A stretch of DNA of 64,000 bases from Rhodanobacteraceae bacterium ZG21-1 (GTDB lineage: Bacteria; Pseudomonadota; Gammaproteobacteria; Xanthomonadales; Rhodanobacteraceae): assembly GCA_021390615.1 (NCBI GenBank), contig JAJEJU010000024.1, forward strand, positions 868,001-932,000. Reading direction: 5' to 3'. The translations under genes were made by a program, and so were the position numbers. Of this stretch, positions 24,140 through 35,599 are shown one piece after another. The notes under the pieces were generated by a model. The model was not told the origin of the DNA. It did no database searches and saw only the letters and a list, made by a program, of their open reading frames with translations. Within the stretch, counting starts at the first letter, position 1. Every line of letters starts with the position of its first letter.

Positions 24140-25311
24140 GCCGGGTCGGGCGGTTCGGACGGATGGGCGCCGGGATCCATGGCGTAGGGGCTGTGCGCGC
24201 GCAGCTCCTCGGCATAGGCGTCGGTATGCGCGCGCTCGTGCAGCAGGGCGTCGTGCACGGCGCGGCGAAAACCCTCGTGGGCGATGTAGTGGCGCGAGTG
24301 CGTGCGCGTCGGCAGGAAGCCGCGCGCCAGCTTGTGCTCGCCCTGCGCGCCAGGCTCGAAGCGCTGCAGGCCGCTGCGGATCGCGTGCTCGATGCCCTGG
24401 TAGTAGCACAGCTCGAAGTGCAGGCCGGGCAGCTCTTCTTCGGCGCCCCAGTAGCGGCCGTACAAGGCGTCGTGACTCTGCAGGAACAGAGCCATCGCGA
24501 CGATGTCGTCGCTGCGCCGCGCCAGCGCCACATGGGTCGCCTGGCCCAGCTCGCCTTCGCCGAGCCGGCTGAAGAAGGCCGGCGTCAGCGCTGCGTGGTT
24601 GCCCTTGGCGTCGAAGGTGGCCTGGTACAGCGCGTGGATGCGCCGCCAGTCGGCGCGGTGCAGGCTGTCGCCACGGCGCAGCTCCAGCGCCACCCCGCTG
24701 CGCGCGACCTGGGCGCGTTCGCGCAGGATGTTCTTGCGCTTCTTGTGGTTGAGCGCGGCGAGGAAATCGGCGAAGTCGGCGTAGTGGCGGTTGTGCCAGT
24801 GGAACTGCACGTCCGAGCGCGCCAGCCAGTCCTCGTCGAAGGCCGCCAATTCCTCTTCCTCGAGAAAGTTGGCGTGCACCGAGGACAGCTGCAGCCGATC
24901 CGCCTCCGCGCGCATCGCCTCGGCCAGGGCGCGCTGCAGGATCGCCGTGGTCGGCCCGTTCCCGGCGAGCAGGCGCGGGCCTGGCACGGGCGAGTAGGGC
25001 GCGGCGTTGAGCAGCTTGGGGTAGTACTCGCCGCCGGCGCGCTCCCAGGCGCTGGCCCAGCTCCAGTCGAACACGAATTCGCCGTGCGAATTGCCCTTCA
25101 GGTACAGCGGCGCCGCGGCGAGCAGCTTGCCGCGCTCGTACAGGCCGAGATGATAGGGCTGCCAGCCCCAGTCGCCGCGGATGCAGCCGCTGCTTTCCAG
25201 CGCGTGCAGGAAGGCGTGCGACACGAACGGATTGGCCTGCGCACGCAGCGCGTCCCAGGCTGCCGCGGGCAGCTCGTCGATCGCGCTGTGGAAGCGGGCC
25301 TCGATGCTCAC
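24136..25311 (-). CDS. GNAT/FemAB-like N-acyltransferase (DUF482/peptidogalycan family)
   Basis: A 391-residue protein of the family annotated as peptidogalycan biosynthesis/recognition protein, with a FemAB-type GNAT fold. Characteristic pieces: NPFVSHAFLHALESSG, GDWGWQPYHLGLY, HKKRKNILRER and the C-terminal GLQRFEPGAQGEHKLARGF. GTG 25311 (VSIEARFHSAID) is chosen because homology begins there and the upstream frame is low-quality. It overlaps aat by four bases and starts 13 bases after the DsbA-like stop. The true substrate is unknown. Confidence 0.82.
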   Translation of the reverse strand: MSIEARFHSAIDELPAAAWDALRAQANPFVSHAFLHALESSGCIRGDWGWQPYHLGLYERGKLLAAAPLYLKGNSHGEFVFDWSWASAWERAGGEYYPKLLNAAPYSPVPGPRLLAGNGPTTAILQRALAEAMRAEADRLQLSSVHANFLEEEELAAFDEDWLARSDVQFHWHNRHYADFADFLAALNHKKRKNILRERAQVARSGVALELRRGDSLHRADWRRIHALYQATFDAKGNHAALTPAFFSRLGEGELGQATHVALARRSDDIVAMALFLQSHDALYGRYWGAEEELPGLHFELCYYQGIEHAIRSGLQRFEPGAQGEHKLARGFLPTRTHSRHYIAHEGFRRAVHDALLHERAHTDAYAEELRAHSPYAMDPGAHPSEPPDPA

Positions 25312-25324
25312 GCGCGGCGCGGGT

Positions 25325-27072
<1,748 letters not shown>

Positions 27073-27153
27073 TCAAGGCGCCGGCGGCATCGTATACCCC
27101 CGCGGCGCCCGCCGTCGCGGGATCGCCAGGTGCATTCCATCAGGACCATCCCC

Positions 27154-28218
27154 ATGCGTATCGGCATTCCCTCCGAAACCAAGACCCTCGAAGGCCGCGT
27201 GGCCCTCGTCCCCGCCGCCGCCGCCGATCTGGTGCGTCGCGGCCACGAAGTGTTCATCCAGGCCGGCGCGGGCCTGAAGAGCGGCTTTTCCGACGAGGCC
27301 TACACCAAGGTCGGCGTGAAGCTGGCCGCCGACGCCGCCGCCCTGTACGAGGCCGGCGAGCTGATCGTTAAGGTGAAAGAGCCGATCGCGGGCGACCTGG
27401 CCCTGCTGAAGAAGCATCACCTGCTGTTCTGCTACCTGCATCTGGCTGCCGAACCGGCGCTGACCAAGAGCCTGCTCGACATCGGCCTGACCGGCGTGGC
27501 GTTCGAGTCGGTGGAAGAAGACGGCGGCCTGCCGCTGCTGCTGCCGATGTCGGTGATCGCCGGCCGCATCGCCACCCAGATCGGCACCACCCTGCTGCAT
27601 CGCCCGCAGGGCGGCAAGGGCAAGCTGCTGGGCGGCATGGCCTCGACCCCGCGCGGCAAGGTGGTGGTGCTGGGCGCCGGTGCCGCGGGCGGCAACGCCG
27701 CTGCGCTGGCCGCCGCCGCTGGCGCCAACGTGGTGGTGTTCGACAAGCGCCAGGACCGCCTCGCCGAGATGATGGCGATGGGCCCGAACGTCACCGCGCT
27801 GTACGCCTACGAGTCCTCGGTGGCCGAGGAAGTCGCCACTGCCGACATCGTGGTCGGCGCCGTGCTGATCCCCAGCGCCAAGGCGCCGCGCGTGGTCACC
27901 GAGGCGATGGTCAAGACCATGGAGCCGGGCAGCGTGCTGGTCGACATCTCGATCGATCAGGGCGGCTGCTTCGAGACCTCGCGCCCGACCACCTGGAAGG
28001 AGCCGACCTACGACGTGCACGGGGTGACGCACTTCTGCGTGACCAACATGCCCGGCGCGGTGCCGCAGACGTCCTCGGTGGCGATCTCGGCGGCGATCCT
28101 GCCGTACGTGCAGCGCCTGGCCGGCGGCAACGAGTGGCGCGACTTCGAGCCGCTGAAGAAGGGCATCAACGTCGACGGCGGCAAGCTGGTCCACCCGGCC
28201 CTGCAGGGCATGGCCTGA
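27154..28218 (+). CDS. ald: Alanine dehydrogenase
   Basis: A 354-residue NAD-dependent enzyme interconverting alanine and pyruvate plus ammonia. The N-terminus [18 protein letters not shown] is typical. Substrate residues lie in LIVKVKEP and CYLHLAAE, and the NAD-binding Rossmann site is [14 protein letters not shown]. The C-terminus has [17 protein letters not shown], specific to alanine dehydrogenases rather than transhydrogenase. It is divergent from trxB. Confidence 0.95.
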   Translation: MRIGIPSETKTLEGRVALVPAAAADLVRRGHEVFIQAGAGLKSGFSDEAYTKVGVKLAADAAALYEAGELIVKVKEPIAGDLALLKKHHLLFCYLHLAAEPALTKSLLDIGLTGVAFESVEEDGGLPLLLPMSVIAGRIATQIGTTLLHRPQGGKGKLLGGMASTPRGKVVVLGAGAAGGNAAALAAAAGANVVVFDKRQDRLAEMMAMGPNVTALYAYESSVAEEVATADIVVGAVLIPSAKAPRVVTEAMVKTMEPGSVLVDISIDQGGCFETSRPTTWKEPTYDVHGVTHFCVTNMPGAVPQTSSVAISAAILPYVQRLAGGNEWRDFEPLKKGINVDGGKLVHPALQGMA

Positions 28219-28252
28219 GCGTTCCGGCGTCGCCAGTAGCCGGCCATCAAGC

Positions 28253-28279
28253 GAGGCCTGCCCGGTCGCGGCAGGCCTC
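28253..28279 (+). terminator. Hairpin after ald
   Basis: GAGGCCTGCC pairs perfectly with GGCAGGCCTC around a 7-base loop, 35 bases after the ald stop. There is no T run, so termination strength is uncertain. Confidence 0.4.
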
Positions 28280-28354
28280 CGCCGGTTCCAGGGGGCGGCG
28301 ATGCCGGCCGACACGATCGGCATACGCCGGTATGATCACTGCCAGTAATTACGA

Positions 28355-30709
28355 TTGACCAGGAAGCCGACCCCGGTGGCGCCCCGCGCAAAGCCCAAAA
28401 AAGTACCCCCGAAGAAAGCCGGCCTCAGCGACGAGCTGAAGCGTCGCCTGCGCGAAGCCGGCGCACTGCTGCTGCTGCCGGTGGCGCTGTACGTGCTGAT
28501 CTGTCTGTTCACCTACGACCCGCTCGATCCGGCCTGGTCGCATGCGGGCCAGCTCGAGCATCCGCACAATTTCGGCGGCATCTTCGGCGCCTACGGCGCG
28601 GACGTGCTGCGCTACCTGTTCGGCCTGGTCGCCTACGCCTTCCCGCTGCTGCTGCTGCTGTTCGGCGTGCAGGTGCTGCGCCACCACGGCGTGCGCCACG
28701 TACAGCCGTGGGAACCCTCGCTGCGCCTGGCCGGCATGGTGTTCTTCTTCATCGCCGGCCCGGCGCTGCTGTGGCTGAAGTTCCCCGGCAGCGCCACCGA
28801 CGTGCCGCCGGAAGGCGCGGGCGGGGCGATCGGCCTGGCCGTGGGCCACGGCCTGCATCGCGTGCTGGGCAGCGGCGCGCCGTTCCTGGTGCTGGCGATC
28901 TTCCTGATCGCGATCACCCTGGCCACCGGGCTGTCCTGGTTCAAGGTGATGGACGGCATCGGCCACGGCATGGTGCGTCTGGCCGGTTGGTTCGGCGGCA
29001 AGGTGAAGCAGGCGCCGGAAGCGCTGGCGGCGCGCCAGGCGCGGGTCGAGCGCGAGGTGGTGAAGAAGGCCGAGGCGGTGAAGCAGGCCAAGCGCGAGCC
29101 GGTGCGCATCGAGGCGCCTTCGGCGCCGGTGGCGAAGAGCGAGCGCGCCAAGCAGGAAACCCAGATCCCGCTGTTCGTCGGCGCCGCCACACCGGGCGAG
29201 CTGCCGCCGCTGTCCCTGCTCGACGAGGCGCCGCCGCAGGGCCCGGGCTATTCCGAGGAAACCCTGGAAGTGCTGTCGCGCCAGGTCGAGCTGAAGCTGA
29301 AGGACTTCCGCATCGAGGCCAAGGTGGTCGGCGTCTATCCCGGCCCGGTGATCACCCGCTTCGAGCTGGAGCCCGCCGCCGGCGTGCGCGGCTCGCAGGT
29401 GTCCAGCCTGGACAAGGACATCGCGCGCGGCCTCTCGGTGGTCAGCGTGCGCGTGGTCGACGTGATTCCGGGCAAGAACGTGATCGGCCTGGAAATCCCC
29501 AACTCCAAGAAGCAGATCGTCTACCTGTCCGAGATCCTGCGCTCGGAGAAGTACGACCAGACCAAGTCGCCGCTGGCGCTGGCGCTGGGCAAGGACATCG
29601 CCGGCCGCGCCACGGTGGCCGACCTGGCCAAGATGCCGCACCTGCTGGTGGCCGGCACCACCGGTTCGGGCAAGTCGGTGGCGGTCAACGCGATGGTGCT
29701 GTCGCTGCTCTACAAGGCGTCCGCGAAAGACGTGCGGATGATCATGATCGACCCGAAGATGCTCGAGCTCTCGGTGTACGAGGGCATCCCGCACCTGCTG
29801 GCGCCGGTGGTCACCGACATGAAGGAGGCCGCCAACGCGCTGCGCTGGTGCGTGGCCGAGATGGAGCGCCGCTACAAGCTGATGGCCGCGGTGGGCGTGC
29901 GCAACCTGGCCGGCTTCAACAAGAAGGTGAAGGACGCCGAGAACGCCGGCCAGCCGATCCTCGACCCGATGTTCCGGCCCAACCCGGACCTGCCGGGCAT
30001 GGTCGCCGAGCCGTTGGAGCCGCTGCCGTACATCGTGGTGATCATCGACGAATTCGCCGACATGATGATGATCGTCGGCAAGAAGGTCGAGGAGCTGATC
30101 GCCCGTCTGGCGCAGAAGGCGCGCGCTGCCGGCGTGCACTTGATCCTGGCCACCCAGCGGCCCTCGGTCGACGTGATCACCGGCCTCATCAAGGCCAATA
30201 TCCCCACCCGCATCGCCTTCCAGGTGTCGTCGAAGATCGACTCGCGCACCATCCTCGACCAGTCCGGCGCCGAGACCCTGCTGGGCCACGGCGACATGCT
30301 CTACCTGCCGCCCGGCACCGCCACGCCGGAGCGCGTGCACGGCGCCTTCGTCGACGACCACGAGGTGCACAACGTGGTGAACTGGCTGCGGGCCCAGGGC
30401 GCGCCGCAGTACGTCGAGGGCGTGCTGGAGGAAGTGCAGGCCACCAGCGACGGCAAGTTCATCAACGACTCCGGCCTGCCGCAGGACGGCGAGGAAGGTG
30501 GCGACGCCGAAGCGCAGCTGTACGACAAGGCGGTGCGCATCGTCACCGAGACGCGGCGCGCATCGATCTCCGGCGTGCAGCGGCACCTGCGCATCGGCTA
30601 CAACCGCGCCGCGCGCCTGATCGAGCAGATGGAGCAGGACGGCGTGGTCAGCGCGCCCCAGCACAACGGCAACCGCGAAGTGCTGGCGCCGCCGCCGCCG
30701 AAGAACTGA
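28355..30709 (+). CDS. ftsK: DNA translocase FtsK
   Basis: A 784-residue septal DNA pump. Four or five transmembrane helices occupy about residues 35-200 (DUF4117-type FtsK_4TM), followed by a linker much shorter than in E. coli. Then come the motor domain with Walker [12 protein letters not shown] (about 434-444) and Walker [13 protein letters not shown] (about 560-570), and a C-terminal gamma winged helix ([23 protein letters not shown]) that reads KOPS sites. The TTG at 28355 has no good ribosome-binding site. GTG 28376 has AGGAAG nine bases upstream and may be the real start. Confidence 0.95.
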   Translation: MTRKPTPVAPRAKPKKVPPKKAGLSDELKRRLREAGALLLLPVALYVLICLFTYDPLDPAWSHAGQLEHPHNFGGIFGAYGADVLRYLFGLVAYAFPLLLLLFGVQVLRHHGVRHVQPWEPSLRLAGMVFFFIAGPALLWLKFPGSATDVPPEGAGGAIGLAVGHGLHRVLGSGAPFLVLAIFLIAITLATGLSWFKVMDGIGHGMVRLAGWFGGKVKQAPEALAARQARVEREVVKKAEAVKQAKREPVRIEAPSAPVAKSERAKQETQIPLFVGAATPGELPPLSLLDEAPPQGPGYSEETLEVLSRQVELKLKDFRIEAKVVGVYPGPVITRFELEPAAGVRGSQVSSLDKDIARGLSVVSVRVVDVIPGKNVIGLEIPNSKKQIVYLSEILRSEKYDQTKSPLALALGKDIAGRATVADLAKMPHLLVAGTTGSGKSVAVNAMVLSLLYKASAKDVRMIMIDPKMLELSVYEGIPHLLAPVVTDMKEAANALRWCVAEMERRYKLMAAVGVRNLAGFNKKVKDAENAGQPILDPMFRPNPDLPGMVAEPLEPLPYIVVIIDEFADMMMIVGKKVEELIARLAQKARAAGVHLILATQRPSVDVITGLIKANIPTRIAFQVSSKIDSRTILDQSGAETLLGHGDMLYLPPGTATPERVHGAFVDDHEVHNVVNWLRAQGAPQYVEGVLEEVQATSDGKFINDSGLPQDGEEGGDAEAQLYDKAVRIVTETRRASISGVQRHLRIGYNRAARLIEQMEQDGVVSAPQHNGNREVLAPPPPKN

Positions 30710-30792
30710 GCCGGCGCCACCCAAGCCGGCGTGCGATCATTAAGCGATGGCGGCGCATGCTGCGCCGCCATCGACCTCACGACGGAATGTCC

Positions 30793-31452
30793 ATGAAGCG
30801 CATCCTGCCTGTACTTTCCCTGCTCGCGCTGGCCCTGGCCGGCTCCGCCCATGCGGCCCAGGGGGCGGCGCGGGCCAAGCTGGACGCGTTCGCGCACGAG
30901 CTGCACGCGTTGACCGGGCATTTCACCCAGAACCTGACCAATGCCGACGGCCAGCCGGGCAAGAGCAGCGCCGGCACGCTGGCGCTGGAGGCGCCGCGCG
31001 AATTCCGCTGGGACACCACCACGCCGTATCGCGAGAGCATCATCGCCGACGGCAGCCGCGTATGGGTGTACGACCCGGAGCTGGAGCAGGTCACCGTGCA
31101 CGTGCAGAGCAGCGAGGAAGCGCACAGCCCGCTCACCGTGATTACCGACCTCAAGCAGCTCGACCGCGACTTCAAGGTGACCGAGCAGGGCGAGCGCGAC
31201 GGCCTGAGCTGGCTGCGCCTTACCTCGACCGCGAAAGATCCGCAGTTCGGCTACGCCGACCTCGGCTTCGACGCCAACGGCCTGGCGCGCATGCTGTTCC
31301 GCGACCAGCTCGGCGCGGTCACCGACATCCGCTTCAGCGGCTGGCAGCGCAATCCTGAGATTCCGGCCGCGACCTTCAACTTCACCCCGCCGCAGGGCGT
31401 GGACGTGATCGGCGACGCGCCGGTCATCACCACCCAGCCGCTGAAGAACTGA
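30793..31452 (+). CDS. lolA: Outer-membrane lipoprotein carrier protein LolA
   Basis: A 219-residue periplasmic chaperone that carries lipoproteins from LolCDE to LolB. Signal peptide: MKRILPVLSLLALALAGSAHA. The mature domain has LTGHFTQNLTNADG, a GTLALEAPREFRWDT strand segment and the C-terminal LGFDANGLARMLFRDQLG. An ATG two codons upstream (30787) is an alternative start. It follows ftsK by 83 bases, the usual neighbour in xanthomonads. Confidence 0.94.
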   Translation: MKRILPVLSLLALALAGSAHAAQGAARAKLDAFAHELHALTGHFTQNLTNADGQPGKSSAGTLALEAPREFRWDTTTPYRESIIADGSRVWVYDPELEQVTVHVQSSEEAHSPLTVITDLKQLDRDFKVTEQGERDGLSWLRLTSTAKDPQFGYADLGFDANGLARMLFRDQLGAVTDIRFSGWQRNPEIPAATFNFTPPQGVDVIGDAPVITTQPLKN

Positions 31453-31462
31453 TCCGCTTCGC

Positions 31463-32125
31463 ATGGTCCGCCAGCTGCCGCGCTGGGCGTGGATCGGCGG
31501 CGGCGTGCTGGCCTGCCTGGCCGGCATGGTCAACGCGGTCGGCTATCTGTGCTTCCGTCATCAGCCGATCGTCCATCTGACCGGCACCAGCACCGAATTC
31601 GGCATCGCCGTCGCCCAGGGCGACGTAGCGAGCGCCACGCACTGGGCCTTGATGATCGCGGCCTTCGTGGCCGGCGCGGCGCTCAGCGGCTTCATCGTGC
31701 AGGGCGGCGCGCTGCGCCTGGGGCGCCGCTACGGCGTGGTGTTGGCGCTGGAGTCGCTGCTGCTGTTCGCGGCGACGCCGCTGCTGCGCGACGCCAGCGT
31801 GCTCGGCCTGTATCTCGCCGCGGCCGCCTGTGGCCTGCAGAACGGCATGAGCAGCACCTACAGCGGCGCCGTCCTGCGCACGACGCATCTCTCGGGCATC
31901 TTCACCGATCTCGGCGTGTATCTCGGGCAGAGGCTGCGCGGCGTCGACGTGGACATGCTGCGCATCCACATCTGTTTGCTGATCGCCGGACATTTCATTG
32001 CCGGCGCGACGCTCGGCGCACTCGGTTTCGCCGTCGTGCGCGAAGCGGTGCTGCTGGTGCCTGCTGTGGTGACCGGCCTGCTCGGGCTGGGCTGCCTGCT
32101 GTATTTCCAGTGGCGCGCGCGCTGA
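31463..32125 (+). CDS. YoaK/DUF1275 family membrane protein
   Basis: A 220-residue protein with six hydrophobic helices. The pattern AGMVNAVGYLCF, HLTGTSTEFG and CGLQNGMSSTYSGAVLRTTHLSGIFTD is characteristic of the DUF1275 (YoaK) family, transporter-like proteins of unknown substrate. It starts 11 bases after the lolA stop, so it is probably co-transcribed with lolA. Confidence 0.85.
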   Translation: MVRQLPRWAWIGGGVLACLAGMVNAVGYLCFRHQPIVHLTGTSTEFGIAVAQGDVASATHWALMIAAFVAGAALSGFIVQGGALRLGRRYGVVLALESLLLFAATPLLRDASVLGLYLAAAACGLQNGMSSTYSGAVLRTTHLSGIFTDLGVYLGQRLRGVDVDMLRIHICLLIAGHFIAGATLGALGFAVVREAVLLVPAVVTGLLGLGCLLYFQWRAR

Positions 32126-32141
32126 CGAGGGCGCTGTGGGC

Positions 32142-32882
32142 TCAGTGGCTTGTAGCCTTCGTCGGCGCGGCGGGCAGGCCCAGTGCGTGGCGTAGCTCCG
32201 CGCAGGCGTCGGCGTAGCCGGATCGCCACGTTGCGTCGCGCAGAATGCCGTCGGCGATCGTCGTGCCGGCCAGCTTTCCGGCCTCGAGGTCGCTGGGAAA
32301 ATGCACGCCGAGCACGAGGCGGTGCTGTGCGTACAGTTCGGCCCGCGCGAAGATGGCCTCGCGCTTTTCCGGCAGCATGTTCGCCAGCAGCACCGCGGTG
32401 GTGTAGCCGAAGGTGGCGTGGCCGCTGGGATAACTCCAGTCGTCCGGCTTGCCCGGCGACAGCGCATGCACCTCGCTGGAGACCTGGTCCGGCCGCGGAT
32501 GCTTCCAGAACAGCTTGGCCTGCTTGGCCTCGGCCTTGTCGAGCGCGGCGACGCGTTCGAAGAACGCTGCCGTGCGCGGCAGGCTCGCCGCTTGCCCGGC
32601 GAAGCCGATCGCGTCGGCGAAGCGGAACACCGAGCGCTCGGCATCGGCCTGCGCCGCAGCCACGCTGGCCGGATCGCGTGCGCGCTGCGCCTGCAGCACC
32701 GCGGCAAGCTCGCGCCCGGCCTGGGGCGAGCCGCTCGCGGGCGGCGGCGGCAACAGCCCGGACAGCGGGACCGTGACCGGCGCCGGCGCCGGCGCCGTTT
32801 CGCCGGCAAGGGCCGCGTTGCCGATCAGCAACGCGGCGAGCATGAGGCAGCAGCGCCTCGTTCGGGACCATCGACGATGCAT
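32142..32882 (-). CDS. PAP2-type acid phosphatase (class A non-specific-like)
   Basis: A 246-residue secreted phosphatase. The signal peptide begins MHRRWSRTRRCCLMLAALL. The three vanadium-phosphatase motifs are present: KLFWKHPRP, SYPSGHATFGY and HRLVLGVHFPSD, the order and wording of class A acid phosphatases such as PhoN. It would release phosphate from organic phosphate esters in the periplasm. It starts 11 bases after the stop of the TonB receptor and shares its operon. A Pho-box-like site lies upstream of that operon. Confidence 0.9.
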   Translation of the reverse strand: MHRRWSRTRRCCLMLAALLIGNAALAGETAPAPAPVTVPLSGLLPPPPASGSPQAGRELAAVLQAQRARDPASVAAAQADAERSVFRFADAIGFAGQAASLPRTAAFFERVAALDKAEAKQAKLFWKHPRPDQVSSEVHALSPGKPDDWSYPSGHATFGYTTAVLLANMLPEKREAIFARAELYAQHRLVLGVHFPSDLEAGKLAGTTIADGILRDATWRSGYADACAELRHALGLPAAPTKATSH

Positions 32883-32893
32883 GGCCTGGCTCC

Positions 32894-35113
32894 TCAGAAG
32901 AAGTCCGCCGAGATGCTGACGTTGTAGCTGCGCGCGGGGATGGTGTAGTACAGCGGCGTGTTGTCGGCGGCGGTATAGCCGGCCAGGCTGTAGATGCGCT
33001 TGTTGTCGAGCAGGTTGTTGGCCTGGAAGCCGAGCTTGATGTTCTTCACGTCGGCGAAGCTCTGCGCGAAGGTGTAGCTGGCCGCGAAGTTGGCCACCGC
33101 ATAGCCGGCGATCGGCTGGGTGTCGAGGGTGTCGCCGTAGCTCTTGCCGACGAACTTGTCCATCAGCGAGGCGTACAGCGGGCCGCTGCGGTAGATCAGG
33201 CCCAGCGCGGCGGTCTTGTGCGGCGCGTTCGGTTCCCAGGTGTTGGTCGCCTTGTCGGTGGCGCGATTGAGCGAGCCGTTGGCGTAGACGCTGAAGCCGT
33301 CGCCCAGCAGGTAGGCGCCTTCGGCCTCGAAGCCCTTGTAGATCGCGCCGCCGGAATTGTAGAAGTAGGTGATGCCGGCGACCTTGCGGCTGTTGATCAT
33401 GTTGTCGAAGTCGATGTGGTACACGTCCGCCGACAGGGTCAGGCGATCGCTGTTCCAGGCGGTGCCGAGCTGGATGTTGACGGTCTGTTCCGGCGACAGG
33501 CTGCCGCTGGCGGCCGGATTGACGGTGTAGAAGGTGTTGAGGTTGGGCGCCAGGAAACCCTTGGCCCATTGCGCGTAGGCGGTCCAGTTCGGGGTGAGCG
33601 TCCAGTGCGCGGCCAGCGAGGGCAGGGGCTCGTTCCAGCTCTTGGAATAGCTCAGCGGCTTCAGGGTCTTCTGGTTGATCGGCGCGCTGAGGTCGCGGCT
33701 GAAGTCGTTGTACTTCACGCCGCCCACCAGCCACATCCAGTCGGCCACGTTCCACTGATATTCCAGATAGGGCTCGAAGGTCTTCAGCGAGTCGGTCATA
33801 TAGCGCTGGTAGGCCGAGAACAAGCTGCCGTTCTTGGAATTCGGCGCGAAGCCGAGAGTGGCGTCGGCGTTGTAGAGCCAGCGCAGGTTGTCCTGGTCGT
33901 CGTACCAGAAGCCGGCGCGCAGCTCGCCGGGACCGATCGCCTTGCTGATGCGGAAGGTGTCGCCCCACGAGCGGTACCAGTTGCGCATCGCGGTGGCGGG
34001 CACGTCGTTCTTGCCGAGGTAGGTGCCGTTCGGCGTCTCGCCGTTCGGATCCAGGCCGTTCCAGCCGAAATGGTTGTAGGCGTAGGTGTAGAGCTTGTTG
34101 TCGAGCTTCCAGCCGTCCCACTCCGAGTGCAGGCCGACGTAGCCGAGGTAGGTCTGGATCTTGTCCAGGTTGTACTGGTAGTAGGCCTGGCTGGCGGGAT
34201 TGCTGCTGAGCCCGTAGTTGGGGCCGTATTCGGCGATCTGTGCCTTGGTCTCGCCCGGCGGCACGAACTGGTGGATCTCGTTGTACATGCCGACGAAGGT
34301 CAGCGTGGTGTGCTCGCCGATCGGCTGCACCAGCTTGCCGAACACATTCTCGCGATGCTGGGCGGCATTGGTGAGATAGCCGTCCGAATTGCTGTTCTGC
34401 ACATTGAGCACGGCGGTGGTGCCGCCGGTTTCGGCAATCGGGTTGCTGTTGAGCTTGAGGCCCTCGACGCGAGTGTTCCAGCTGCCGTAGCTCAGGTAGG
34501 GCGTCACGCCGAACTCGCCGCTGGGATCGAGCGACTGCACCGCGACGGTGCCGCCGAAGGTGGCGTTGCCCAGCGTGCTGGCGGTGCCGGGACCGCGGTC
34601 GACGGTGATGCTGCTGGTGTCCTGGTTGGTGAAGTACGAGGTCGAATGATGGGTGAAGTCGTTGGAGTCGCCCCACGGCACGCCGTCGAAAGTGACGTTG
34701 TACTGGCCGTCCTGGAAGCCGCGCATCTGCACCTTCTGCGCCTCCATCAGGCCGGCGCCGTTCGGCGCCACGCTGGAGACGCTGGGCGAAATGGCGATCG
34801 CGTCGGCGTAGTCGCCGGTCGGCGGCACGTTCTCCTGCAGGTACAGGCCGCTGACGGTGGACTGCGGCTGCGTGGCGATGGCCGAGCCCTGGGTCGGCGC
34901 GAGATTGCTCACCGTGCTGGTCGTCGCGCTCACCTCGACGGTGTCGAGATTCTTGGCGTTCTGCGGCTGGGCGCTGGCACCTGTATCGGCATCGCTGCCG
35001 GGTGCCGCGGGGGTGGCTCCGTCACCGGCAAAGGCCTGGGCAGACAGGGCGGCCGAGATGCACAGGGCGAGAACGGCGGACGTACGGCGCAGAGCCGTCG
35101 AGTTTGAGCGCAT
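32894..35113 (-). CDS. TonB-dependent outer-membrane receptor
   Basis: A 739-residue receptor. The signal peptide ends AQAFA near residue 29. A TonB-box-like segment LDTVEVSAT is at about residues 56-64. The plug domain follows (VQMRGFQDGQYNVTFDGVPWGD, then TVDRGPGTASTLGNATFGGTV), and a beta-barrel ends in SYNVSISADFF with the terminal Phe needed for outer-membrane insertion. The substrate is unknown. Co-transcription with an acid phosphatase and an upstream Pho-box-like element suggest uptake of a phosphate-containing compound (inference). Confidence 0.93.
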   Translation of the reverse strand: MRSNSTALRRTSAVLALCISAALSAQAFAGDGATPAAPGSDADTGASAQPQNAKNLDTVEVSATTSTVSNLAPTQGSAIATQPQSTVSGLYLQENVPPTGDYADAIAISPSVSSVAPNGAGLMEAQKVQMRGFQDGQYNVTFDGVPWGDSNDFTHHSTSYFTNQDTSSITVDRGPGTASTLGNATFGGTVAVQSLDPSGEFGVTPYLSYGSWNTRVEGLKLNSNPIAETGGTTAVLNVQNSNSDGYLTNAAQHRENVFGKLVQPIGEHTTLTFVGMYNEIHQFVPPGETKAQIAEYGPNYGLSSNPASQAYYQYNLDKIQTYLGYVGLHSEWDGWKLDNKLYTYAYNHFGWNGLDPNGETPNGTYLGKNDVPATAMRNWYRSWGDTFRISKAIGPGELRAGFWYDDQDNLRWLYNADATLGFAPNSKNGSLFSAYQRYMTDSLKTFEPYLEYQWNVADWMWLVGGVKYNDFSRDLSAPINQKTLKPLSYSKSWNEPLPSLAAHWTLTPNWTAYAQWAKGFLAPNLNTFYTVNPAASGSLSPEQTVNIQLGTAWNSDRLTLSADVYHIDFDNMINSRKVAGITYFYNSGGAIYKGFEAEGAYLLGDGFSVYANGSLNRATDKATNTWEPNAPHKTAALGLIYRSGPLYASLMDKFVGKSYGDTLDTQPIAGYAVANFAASYTFAQSFADVKNIKLGFQANNLLDNKRIYSLAGYTAADNTPLYYTIPARSYNVSISADFF

Positions 35114-35165
35114 GGTGGGAATCCGGGTGGGGTGGGCGTGGCGGCGCGCACCGTAGGCAGCGGAT

Positions 35166-35183
35166 ATGACAGCCCGGTAACAG
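35166..35183 (-). promoter_or_regulatory. Pho-box-like element upstream of the TonB receptor
   Basis: Read on the minus strand, CTGTTAC, four bases CGGG, then CTGTCAT: two 7-bp direct repeats with the 4-bp spacing of PhoB sites, the second perfect and the first with two changes. It is 52 bases upstream of the receptor start. A single site of this length could arise by chance. Confidence 0.4.
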
Positions 35184-35599
35184 ACAGATTAATTGGCGCA
35201 GTGGCGCGGATATTCGGCCGTCGGCCGACTAAGCGAAAACTAAGCTAATGCCGATGAGCGCGTATCGATTAATCGCGATAAGCAAAAACTAAGATTTTCT
35301 CCGCGCCGTGCAAAACGGAATTTTCGCCGGCATGCATGCGCCGATAGCTCGAGGGCCGGCAAGTCGGTCGTCGCCGCTCGCGAAGGTGGCTTCCGACGTT
35401 CGTTACCGTTGTGCTACCTAGGCTGGCAGGCCTGCTCTAGACTAGGCGGCAGACTAGAGCCGCCACGGCGATGGAACGCAGCGCCGTGGTTCATGTCGCG
35501 ACGACGACGCTTGAGCGATCGCCGTCGTGTTCCGCCCGAGCATCCCGGCGATGCGCCGCGCCGCGCACCCGGGGCGCTGGCCATGCCAAAGGAGAGGCT
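35184..35599. other. AT-richer intergenic region between divergent transcription units
   Basis: About 415 bases between the TonB receptor promoter side and the DUF2339 gene. It contains short AT-rich stretches (two copies of AAAACTAAG near 35237 and 35286) that could hold promoters or regulator sites. I see no gene or RNA in it. Confidence 0.4.

Noticed and set aside
33218-35107. 629-residue + strand ORF opposite the TonB receptor
   Set aside because: Shadow of the receptor gene; no start signal or recognisable domain.
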